From Bacteroidota bacterium (lineage in GTDB: Bacteria; Bacteroidota; Bacteroidia; Chitinophagales; LD1), in contig JAFDYM010000084.1 of the NCBI GenBank assembly GCA_018267435.1, positions 1 to 7,674 of the forward strand: a stretch of DNA of 7,674 bases, in the 5' to 3' direction. Every line of letters starts with the position of its first letter. The stretch's first letter is position 1. Made by a program: the position numbers and the translations under genes. Below the pieces are notes generated by a model. It saw only the letters and a program-made list of their open reading frames with translations, had not been told where the DNA came from and searched no databases. Shown here in pieces: positions 1-4,892 of the stretch.

Positions 1-486
1 GAATTGCGCGATAATGTGGGCGGCAGCAAGTCGCTGGTGTTCTCACAATACTTGGGCATGTTGGAAATGGTAGCGCAGGCTTGCAAGGCTGAAGGCATAC
101 CGTATCTGTACTTCGATGGAAGTACGCCGCTGAACGAACGCGCCGAAATGGTAAATAAGTTTCAAGATGAATCATCGCCTGAGCGTGTATTCCTTATCAG
201 CTTAAAGGCAGGTAATGCGGGCTTGAACTTAACGGCTGCCGAGTACGTATTCCTGCTTGACCCTTGGTGGAACAACGCCGTAGAGCAACAAGCCATAGAC
301 CGTACACACCGTATCGGTCAAACCAAAAACATATTTGCCTACAAGCTTGTTTGCCGCAATACCATCGAGGAGAAAATATTGAACCTACAACAGAAAAAGA
401 AGCAACTAAGCGAGGAACTGGTAACCGAGGAAGAAGGCTTTGTGAAACACCTGAGCCAGCAAGATATTGAGTTCTTGTTTGAGTAA
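1..486 (+). CDS. SNF2-family DNA-dependent ATPase/helicase, C-terminal fragment
   Basis: The reading frame is already open at base 1 and ends with TAA, so this is the last 161 codons of a gene that starts outside the window. What remains is the second RecA-like lobe of a SNF2/Rad54-type ATPase. Visible are a motif IV-like KSLVFSQY, a motif V segment SLKAGNAGLNLTAAEYV, LLDPWWNNAVEQQA, and motif VI DRTHRIGQ with its arginine finger. It closes with the usual IEEKILNLQQKKKQL helix and an acidic tail ending DIEFLFE. Such proteins translocate on duplex DNA using ATP and remodel protein-DNA complexes; Bacteroidota copies are typically around 1,000 residues with an N-terminal SWIM or extension domain, which cannot be seen here. 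A TTG at base 4 is not a credible start because it falls inside the conserved lobe. Family assignment is near certain; the cellular role is unknown. Confidence 0.95.
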   Translation, partial: ELRDNVGGSKSLVFSQYLGMLEMVAQACKAEGIPYLYFDGSTPLNERAEMVNKFQDESSPERVFLISLKAGNAGLNLTAAEYVFLLDPWWNNAVEQQAIDRTHRIGQTKNIFAYKLVCRNTIEEKILNLQQKKKQLSEELVTEEEGFVKHLSQQDIEFLFE

Positions 487-622
487 CGACCATTGACCAC
501 TGACGATTGACCATTGATTGTTTTGTAATCCTGAGCGAAGCGAAAGGTCTTTCTTTAGTTTTATTAGGGGCTTTACTGCTGCGCCTTGTTCATTCGCACG
601 CGCGCCACGCGCCTTCGTACTG
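487..622. other. Intergenic spacer between convergent genes, repeat-derived
   Basis: This spacer separates the 3' ends of the helicase gene (+) and the HIT gene (-). After the heptamer repeat it carries the motif CCTGAGCGAAGCGAAAGG at 530-547, which resembles a dispersed intergenic motif I recall from many bacterial genomes. It then has a GC-rich patch at 595-613. A small hairpin (GCGCG, loop CCA, CGCGC at 600-612) is present but lacks a U-tract on either strand, so no terminator is called for either gene. Confidence 0.5.
488..515. repeat. Degenerate heptamer tandem repeat, four units
   Basis: Directly after the helicase stop codon lie four contiguous 7-base units: GACCATT, GACCACT, GACGATT, GACCATT, then a decaying GATTGTT. 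Units 1 and 4 are identical and units 2 and 3 each differ by one base. From memory, runs of GACCATT-like heptamers are common between genes of Bacteroidota, but this was not searched. No coding role is seen. Confidence 0.7.
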
Positions 623-967
623 TTAATGCTTCTTATTCACCAAGCCATTAATGGTTTCGCCTTGCTGCAAAGGTATTAGGTGTATATGTAGGTGTGCTAC
701 AGATGTTCCTTCAACTACCAGTCCTATTTTGTTACAAGCGTATTGTTCTTTTAGTAAAGTTGAAACCTGACGTACCGATTGAAAAAGTGCTGTATGCTCG
801 GTTTCGCTTAGCTCCTCTAGGCTCTCGGCATGTTGCTTGGGTATAAGCAAGGTGTGACCGATTGTAACGGGGTGTGCATCGGTAAAAGCTATATGCATAC
901 CATTTTTCCAAACGATTTCGTGTTTTGGTATGTTAGCGTTTGCTATTGAACAGAAAATGCAATTCAT
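623..967 (-). CDS. HIT-family protein (histidine triad nucleotide hydrolase)
   Basis: Encodes 114 residues of the histidine triad superfamily, small dimeric enzymes that hydrolyse nucleotide phosphoramidates or dinucleoside polyphosphates in the cytoplasm. The defining H-x-H-x-H motif reads HLHIHLIP at about residues 92-99, with H94 in the position of the nucleophilic histidine. The N-terminus MNCIFCSI carries the C-x-x-C pair (C3, C6) typical of HINT-type proteins, and the middle has the conserved block with HTLLIPKQH. I chose the ATG at 965-967 because family members begin exactly at this CxFC segment. A GTG at 1024 in the same frame would add 19 non-homologous residues and is rejected. No Shine-Dalgarno or clear -7 box precedes the start. 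The gene is divergent from the flavin oxidoreductase gene, about 100 bases away. Substrate cannot be told from sequence. Confidence 0.93.
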   Translation of the reverse strand: MNCIFCSIANANIPKHEIVWKNGMHIAFTDAHPVTIGHTLLIPKQHAESLEELSETEHTALFQSVRQVSTLLKEQYACNKIGLVVEGTSVAHLHIHLIPLQQGETINGLVNKKH

Positions 968-1056
968 GTATTGAATTAAATAAAAATGCTTGATGATTTC
1001 CAGGAATATCAATCTTGCCTTCACCTTTTTTAGCTACAAGCAATTAGTGTTTCCCT

Positions 1057-1064
1057 TACTTTAG
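1057..1064 (+). promoter_or_regulatory. Probable -7 promoter element, leaderless start of the flavin oxidoreductase gene
   Basis: TACTTTAG matches the Bacteroidota -7 consensus TAnnTTTG at seven of eight positions. Only four bases (CCAC) separate it from the ATG, so the transcript would begin at or next to the start codon. No convincing -33 TTG/TTTG is seen at the normal spacing. The same box at the same distance precedes ribF and the BatA-like gene, which raises confidence. Confidence 0.6.
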
Positions 1065-1068
1065 CCAC

Positions 1069-2142
1069 ATGGCAAACTTATTCTCACCTATTACTATTAA
1101 AGATATTACCCTTAAGAACCGCATTGTGGTATCGCCTATGTGCCAATACAGCAGCATAGACGGCTTTGCGAACAATTGGCACTTGGCACATTTAGGCGGC
1201 TTTGCTACCCACGGCTCGGCGCTGATAATAACCGAGGCTACGGCTGTTAGTCCAGAAGGGCGCATAAGCTACGGCGACCTTGGTATATGGAAGGATGAGC
1301 ATAAAGAGAAGCTGAAGGAGATAGTAGACTTTGTGCACGAGCATGATGCCTTGATAGGCACGCAGCTAGCGCACGCAGGCCGCAAGGCTAGCCACCACAA
1401 GCCTTGGGATGGCAACAAACAGATATTACCCAACGAAACCAACGGTTGGCAAACGGTAGCGCCAAGCGCCTTGGCATTTGCCGAGGGTGAGGACACGCCA
1501 CAGGCATTGGATAAAGCAGGTATTGATAAGGTAGTAGCCGACTTTAAAGCCGCCGCCAAGCGCGCTTACGAGGTAGGCTTCGATGTGATAGAACTACACG
1601 GCGCACATGGTTATCTCATCAACCAGTTCCTATCGCCGCTTAGCAATGCGCGGACTGATGAATACGGTGGTAGCTTTGAAAACAGGATAAGACTATTGCT
1701 TGAAGTGATAGAAGCGGTGCATGAAGTATGGCCGTGCACCAAGCCATTGTTTGTGCGCATATCTGCTACCGACTGGGTAGAAGGCGGCTGGATGATTGAA
1801 GACTCGATAGCATTAGCCAAGGTGCTAAAAACTAAAGGTGTTGACCTGATAGACTGTAGCAGCGGTGGCAGTTCTGCCACGGCGCGCTATGCGCTAGGCC
1901 CAGGCTACCAGGTGCCATTTGCTGAGCAGGTAAAGCATGGCGCCGATATACTAACTGGCGCTGTGGGTATGATAACAGAACCTACCCAAGCAGAGAAGAT
2001 AATAACCAGTGGCAAAGCTGATTTGGTATTCCTTGCCCGTCAGCTATTGCGCGAGCCATCGTTCCCTTTGCGTGCCGCGCATGAGTTAGGTGCTGAGGTA
2101 AAATGGGCGGTGCAGTACGAAAGGGCACAGTGGAAGAAGTAG
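1069..2142 (+). CDS. NADH:flavin oxidoreductase, Old Yellow Enzyme family (YqjM-like)
   Basis: A complete 357-residue TIM-barrel flavoprotein that uses FMN and NAD(P)H to reduce activated C=C bonds of enals, enones and similar electrophiles. Family marks run in order. LFSPITIKDITLKNRIVVSP comes first, then MCQY with C25 and Y27, the pair used by YqjM to tune FMN and bind substrate. QLAHAGRKA follows, then ELHGAHGYLINQFLSPLSN with the substrate-binding pair H177 and H180. R230 lies in FVRIS at the FMN site, and the C-terminal phosphate loop region reads VGMITEP to VFLARQLLREP with R324. The end QYERAQ places R352 where YqjM has its arginine finger reaching into the neighbouring subunit, so this is the thermophilic-like (class III) branch. 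Slightly longer than YqjM (338). It is probably monocistronic, with its own promoter at the start codon and a strong hairpin 15 bases after the stop. Physiological substrate unknown; detoxification is the usual guess. Confidence 0.95.
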   Translation: MANLFSPITIKDITLKNRIVVSPMCQYSSIDGFANNWHLAHLGGFATHGSALIITEATAVSPEGRISYGDLGIWKDEHKEKLKEIVDFVHEHDALIGTQLAHAGRKASHHKPWDGNKQILPNETNGWQTVAPSALAFAEGEDTPQALDKAGIDKVVADFKAAAKRAYEVGFDVIELHGAHGYLINQFLSPLSNARTDEYGGSFENRIRLLLEVIEAVHEVWPCTKPLFVRISATDWVEGGWMIEDSIALAKVLKTKGVDLIDCSSGGSSATARYALGPGYQVPFAEQVKHGADILTGAVGMITEPTQAEKIITSGKADLVFLARQLLREPSFPLRAAHELGAEVKWAVQYERAQWKK

Positions 2143-2156
2143 CTTAGCTTTATTTG

Positions 2157-2186
2157 CCGCAGCGTCCTCTGCGAGAGACGCTGCGG
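2157..2186. repeat. Perfect 10-bp-stem inverted repeat downstream of the flavin oxidoreductase gene
   Basis: CCGCAGCGTC (2157-2166) is exactly complementary to GACGCTGCGG (2177-2186). The interior can add CTC/GAG around a TGC loop with one bulged A, giving a very stable GC-rich hairpin. It starts 15 bases after the stop codon but is followed by GAGGATGAGG, not by a U-tract. It may protect the 3' end of the transcript or be a dispersed REP-like element; a standard intrinsic terminator is unlikely. Confidence 0.75.
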
Positions 2187-2208
2187 GAGGATGAGGCGTT
2201 TCTTCTTT

Positions 2209-2230
2209 GCCCACGATTTAAATCGTGGGC
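2209..2230. repeat. 22-bp perfect palindrome, copy 1
   Basis: The left half GCCCACGATTT is exactly complementary to the right half AAATCGTGGGC, and the right side is followed by TA. It is closely related to the palindrome at 2306-2331, with differences in one arm matched in the other. With no spacer at the centre it would form a hairpin only by leaving the AT core unpaired. Read as an intergenic repeat or protein-binding palindrome; genome copy number not checked. Confidence 0.75.
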
Positions 2231-2305
2231 TACGGATAGGTAGGAGTGTGGTATTGGCAATTGTGCCTAATGCCAGAGTTGTAGAGTAGTTTGAATGAAT
2301 ATCAA

Positions 2306-2331
2306 TAGCCCATGAATTAATTCATGGGCTA
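2306..2331. repeat. 26-bp perfect palindrome, copy 2
   Basis: The left half TAGCCCATGAATT is exactly complementary to the right half AATTCATGGGCTA. Relative to the copy at 2209-2230 it keeps the GCCCA/TGGGC ends, changes C to T in the left arm with the matching G to A in the right arm, and changes the AT core symmetrically. Its right arm TGGGCTA can also pair with TAGCCCA at 2337-2343 across a GGAGT loop, an alternative 7-bp hairpin. Confidence 0.75.
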
Positions 2332-2347
2332 GGAGTTAGCCCACAAT

Positions 2348-2374
2348 AAAAAAAGCCCCAACAAGTGGGGCTTT
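2348..2374 (-). terminator. Rho-independent terminator of the DUF2795 gene
   Basis: AAAGCCCCA (2352-2360) pairs perfectly with TGGGGCTTT (2366-2374) around the loop ACAAG. Read on the minus strand the stem is followed by seven Us (plus-strand A-run 2348-2354) and lies about 20 bases past the minus-strand stop codon. This is a textbook intrinsic terminator. On the plus strand the stem is followed by only three Ts, so any use by the flavin oxidoreductase transcript would be weaker. Confidence 0.9.
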
Positions 2375-2395
2375 CAATTAGTTAGGTGGCGGCTA

Positions 2396-2617
2396 CTAGT
2401 GCTCGTCTTCGTTAAAGAAGAAGTCCTCTTTAGTAGGGTAATCAGGCCATATATCTTCTATGCCTTCATACAATTCACCGTCGTCGTCTAGCTCCTGTAG
2501 GTTTTCAATTACTTCAACAGGTGCGCCTGCACGTATAGCGTAGTCTATCAATTCATCTTTGGTAGATGGCCAAGGTGCGTCTTCTAAGTATGATGCAAGT
2601 TCAAGTGTCCAGAACAT
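2396..2617 (-). CDS. DUF2795 domain-containing small acidic protein
   Basis: Encodes 73 residues, strongly acidic, with no signal peptide or membrane helix. The block LEDAPWPSTKDELIDYAIRAG and the following APVEVIENLQEL match what I know of the DUF2795 family, a short helical domain widespread in Bacteroidota with no established function. The C-terminal half (DDDGELYEGIEDIWPDYPTKEDFFFNEDEH) is the typical acidic tail of the Bacteroidota version. The start is secure: AGGAG lies six bases before the ATG, and a consensus -7 box is placed 32 bases upstream of it. It is a single-gene transcript ended by the terminator at 2348-2374. It is transcribed away from ftsX, sharing the control region between them. 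The strong Shine-Dalgarno, uncommon in this phylum, suggests high expression. Homology confident, function unknown. Confidence 0.92.
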   Translation of the reverse strand: MFWTLELASYLEDAPWPSTKDELIDYAIRAGAPVEVIENLQELDDDGELYEGIEDIWPDYPTKEDFFFNEDEH

Positions 2618-2623
2618 AGTATT

Positions 2624-2628
2624 CTCCT
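2624..2628 (-). promoter_or_regulatory. Strong Shine-Dalgarno of the DUF2795 gene
   Basis: On the minus strand AAAGGAG precedes the ATG, with AGGAG six bases away. It is the clearest Shine-Dalgarno in the window and fixes the start codon. Confidence 0.8.
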
Positions 2629-2649
2629 TTTATTTTGGGTATTAGGGCG

Positions 2650-2679
2650 CAAAAGTAAATTTTTCCACCACCCAAGCAA
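2650..2679 (-). promoter_or_regulatory. Promoter of the DUF2795 gene (-7 and -33 elements)
   Basis: On the minus strand TACTTTTG (plus coordinates 2650-2657) is an exact match to the Bacteroidota -7 consensus TAnnTTTG. A TTG at plus 2677-2679 lies 19 bases upstream, the normal place for the -33 element. Transcription would start near 2643-2645, leaving a leader of about 25 bases that contains the Shine-Dalgarno. Confidence 0.75.
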
Positions 2680-2831
2680 CTCATTTTTTCCTTTTTTAAT
2701 AGTTATGCACAATCAACGGGTTTATCCCCATCTTATTTTGTGTGCCGTGCGTGGACTGATAAACAGACAATGTCTGCCTTTTTCAACAAGGCTGTAGGTT
2801 AATTGTACTGCCTGCTAAGGCTGCAATGCCC

Positions 2832-2839
2832 TAAGTTTG
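2832..2839 (+). promoter_or_regulatory. Probable -7 promoter element of the ftsX operon
   Basis: TAAGTTTG is an exact match to TAnnTTTG and ends 11 bases before the TTG chosen as ftsX start. No -33 element is seen at 17-23 bases upstream; the nearest TTG (2803) is 26 bases away, so this remains tentative. If real, initiation would be near 2844-2846 and the TTG at 2803 would lie upstream of the transcript. Confidence 0.5.
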
Positions 2840-2850
2840 AGGGAACAAAA

Positions 2851-3711
2851 TTGCGAGTTTTGGCAGATAGAAAAGGAACCACCTATTTTTATTCAATAAT
2901 TGGTATTGCGCTAGTGCTATTAGTATTGGGCATTGCTGGTGCTTTGGGTATTGAGGCGCGCCGCCTTACCACTAACCTAAAGGAAAACCTAACGGTAGAA
3001 GTGGTGCTGAAGGACGAGGTAACGCCTGAGCAAATAAATAGCTTACAAGCTAGCATTAAGGGTAAGCAGTATGTAAAAAATATCAAGTTTGTATCGAAAG
3101 ATGAGGCTGCCGCTACGCTGAAGAAAGATCTTGGAGAAGACTTTTTGGATATACTGGGCTATAACCCGCTATATGATAGTTACTTGATAAACCTGTATGA
3201 GCAGTATGCCAACGAACAGAGCGCTGAAACCGTGAACAAAGAGATAGCTGCACTGCCAGGTGTAAAGCAGTTAAACTTTCAGAAAAACGAATTGCAGAAC
3301 ATAAACTTGGTAATAGGCCGCGCTAGTATGGTAATATTGATAGCTGCGGGGCTTCTGTTAGCATTTGCCATTTCGCTTATATTTAACACCATAAGGTTGG
3401 CCATGTTCAGCAACCGCTTTACCATTAAAACCATGCAGCTTTTCGGTGCTACTAGATGGTTCATTATCAAACCATTTCTAGGTAAAAGTATACTTAATGG
3501 CCTTGTAAGTGGGTTTATAGCTTGCTTGCTTTTGGGCGCATTGTTATTGTATGTTGACTATACCCAGCCCGACCTTGCTTTGCAAACTGATTTAATTACA
3601 TTTGCCATGCTTTTTGCGGCTTTGGTGCTATTTGGCATCCTTATATCGTTTCTAAGTACATCTATAGCCGTGTTGCGCTACTTGCGCATAAAAGTTGATG
3701 ACTTGTATTAA
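2851..3711 (+). CDS. ftsX: Cell division protein FtsX (permease-like)
   Basis: Integral membrane partner of the ATPase FtsE; in characterised bacteria the FtsEX complex couples ATP hydrolysis at the divisome to activation of peptidoglycan hydrolases. With a TTG start at 2851 it has 286 residues in the family layout. TM1 is about residues 12-33 (YFYSIIGIALVLLVLG). An extracytoplasmic domain of about 120 residues follows, with the FtsX pattern LTVEVVLKD, then VKNIKFVSKDEAAATLKKDL. TM2 (158-180), TM3 (213-236) and TM4 (248-272) form the permease domain, including RLAMFSNRFTIKTMQLFGAT. There is no in-frame ATG before TM1, and an in-frame stop at 2800-2802 closes the frame upstream. Candidate starts are TTG at 2803, 2851 or 2860. 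I prefer 2851 because GAGGGA lies six bases upstream and the length fits. It heads a four-gene run, nine bases before DUF3098. ftsE is not in the window. Confidence 0.9.
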   Translation: MRVLADRKGTTYFYSIIGIALVLLVLGIAGALGIEARRLTTNLKENLTVEVVLKDEVTPEQINSLQASIKGKQYVKNIKFVSKDEAAATLKKDLGEDFLDILGYNPLYDSYLINLYEQYANEQSAETVNKEIAALPGVKQLNFQKNELQNINLVIGRASMVILIAAGLLLAFAISLIFNTIRLAMFSNRFTIKTMQLFGATRWFIIKPFLGKSILNGLVSGFIACLLLGALLLYVDYTQPDLALQTDLITFAMLFAALVLFGILISFLSTSIAVLRYLRIKVDDLY

Positions 3712-3720
3712 ACACTAAAC

Positions 3721-4026
3721 ATGGCCAAACAACAAGTAACCGCTACTGCTAAAACCACCGTTACCAAGGCTGCTGCCGCTAAGCAACAGCCTACAGGTCC
3801 GGTACTTCCCTTTATATTCGATAGAACCAACTACCTGATAATGATAGCTGGTGTGGTGGTAATATTGATAGGCTTTGTATTGATGAGTGGTGGCGCTACT
3901 GCTGACCCAAATGTATTCCCTAAAGAAGAACTTTACAGCTTTCGCCGTATAACCTTGGCGCCTATAGTAGTAATGATAGGTTTTGGTATAGAGATATTTG
4001 CCATACTAAAAAGACCTAAGAACTAA
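3721..4026 (+). CDS. DUF3098 domain-containing two-helix membrane protein
   Basis: Encodes 101 residues. The first 26 are a low-complexity Ala/Thr/Lys/Gln tail, probably disordered and cytoplasmic. The conserved part follows: FDRTNYLIMIAGVVVILIG with TM1 about 39-56, the loop DPNVFPKEELYSFRRITLAP, then TM2 about 77-96, and a short basic end KRPKN. This matches the Bacteroidota-specific DUF3098 family as I know it; no biochemical function is established. It sits nine bases after ftsX and its stop codon overlaps the uppP start (TAATG), so it is almost certainly co-translated with both. The position between a division permease and a lipid carrier phosphatase suggests an envelope role, for instance as a small accessory subunit, but that is inference from context only. 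Confidence 0.9.
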   Translation: MAKQQVTATAKTTVTKAAAAKQQPTGPVLPFIFDRTNYLIMIAGVVVILIGFVLMSGGATADPNVFPKEELYSFRRITLAPIVVMIGFGIEIFAILKRPKN

Positions 4027-4892
4027 TGACAACTGCCGAGGCGATTATCCTAGCGGTAGTAGAGGGGTTGACAGAGTTTTTGCCGGTATCTTCCACAGGG
4101 CACTTAATACTTACACAAGCTGCTATGAAACTGGAAGGAACTGCCTTTACTAAGGTGTTCCTTATCAATATTCAATTTGGCGCTATCCTTTCGGTAGTAT
4201 TATTATACTGGAGGAGGTTTTTTCAATCGTTCGATTTCTACTTTAAACTATTTGTAGCCTTTATACCCGCTGCTGTATTGGGTTTATTGTTGAATGATTT
4301 GATAGACGAATTATTGGAGAGCGTAACTACTGTTGCTATATCGCTGGTAGTAGGTGGTGTGGTATTGATATTTGTAGACAGGATATTTAAGCAGCAAATA
4401 GAAGATGCTGCTAATGATACTGTAGATGAAGTATCGGTTAAGTCGATAAACGAATTAGGGTTAGAAGAAAGAAACCTGCATGCAAAGGACTTAGAGCTGA
4501 ACTACCTTCAAGCATTCATTATAGGCTGCTTTCAATGTATAGCTATGATACCTGGCGTGTCGCGTTCTGCTTCTACCATTATAGGTGGCCTTACCCAAAA
4601 GCTGAATATGAAGCGCGCAGCTGAGTTCTCATTCTTTCTTGCCGTACCTACCATATTTGCCGCAGCAGCGTACAAGTTATTAAAGGGTTTCGGAGATATA
4701 AAGGGCAGCGATATAAGCTTGCTATTAATAGGTAACGTAGTGTCATTCATAGTAGGTATGATAGCCATTAAATTCTTTATAGGTCTCATAACTCGTTATG
4801 GTTTGAAGTTCTTCGGCTACTACCGCATTATACTAGGCTTGGCCATACTTGCCCTTGCCGCTATGGGCCACAAATTGGAAATACCGGGCTAA
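4026..4892 (+). CDS. uppP: Undecaprenyl-diphosphate phosphatase (BacA/UppP)
   Basis: Encodes 288 residues of a polytopic inner-membrane enzyme that removes a phosphate from undecaprenyl pyrophosphate, regenerating the lipid carrier for peptidoglycan and other wall polymers; overproduction in other bacteria gives bacitracin resistance. Both signature regions are intact. The first is E13-G-L-T-E17 followed by FLPVSSTGH (H26), and the second is PGVSRSAST at 176-184 with R180. A charged, partly acidic insert at about residues 119-160, roughly IFKQQIEDAANDTVDE to LHAKDLELNYLQ, lengthens the loop before the second signature compared with the 273-residue Escherichia coli enzyme. The ATG overlaps the DUF3098 stop, and its own stop overlaps the truB ATG, so expression is probably translationally coupled. 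Assignment is secure. Confidence 0.97.
   Translation: MTTAEAIILAVVEGLTEFLPVSSTGHLILTQAAMKLEGTAFTKVFLINIQFGAILSVVLLYWRRFFQSFDFYFKLFVAFIPAAVLGLLLNDLIDELLESVTTVAISLVVGGVVLIFVDRIFKQQIEDAANDTVDEVSVKSINELGLEERNLHAKDLELNYLQAFIIGCFQCIAMIPGVSRSASTIIGGLTQKLNMKRAAEFSFFLAVPTIFAAAAYKLLKGFGDIKGSDISLLLIGNVVSFIVGMIAIKFFIGLITRYGLKFFGYYRIILGLAILALAAMGHKLEIPG

Larger units (their letters stand above)
2143..2395. other. Intergenic region between convergent genes, rich in inverted repeats
   Basis: No credible gene lies here. Its content is the hairpin at 2157-2186, the two related palindromes at 2209-2230 and 2306-2331, a half-copy of the palindrome arm at 2337-2347, and the terminator at 2348-2374. The remaining segment 2231-2305 shows only weak symmetry (GGCA/TGCC near 2258-2270) and no start codon with a believable ORF. 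Confidence 0.6.
2618..2850. other. Divergent control region between the DUF2795 gene and ftsX
   Basis: A 233-base AT-rich non-coding stretch. Besides the two promoters it holds TTATGCACA (2703-2711) and TTATCCCCA (2722-2730), which resemble DnaA boxes and lie in the same orientation 19 bases apart. It also has an odd palindrome CAGACA-A-TGTCTG (2764-2776) and a weak 5-bp stem GCCTT/AAGGC (2776-2792). None of these is assigned a function. Confidence 0.45.

Noticed and set aside
600..612. GCGCG-CCA-CGCGC hairpin as a terminator for the helicase or HIT gene
   Set aside because: The stem is only five pairs with no U-tract on either strand; it is likely just GC-rich spacer.
968..1024. N-terminal extension of the HIT protein from a GTG at 1024
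   Set aside because: The added residues (starting KARLIFLEII) are not part of the family, and the CxFC segment right after the ATG at 967 is the normal N-terminus.
2143..2395. CRISPR array or tRNA gene in the repeat-rich gap
   Set aside because: There are two palindromes rather than regularly spaced direct repeats with unique spacers, and no cloverleaf or T-loop sequence is seen.
2618..2850. Replication origin suggested by DnaA-like boxes
   Set aside because: There are only two boxes, one imperfect, with no box cluster and no dnaA, dnaN or other origin-linked gene nearby.
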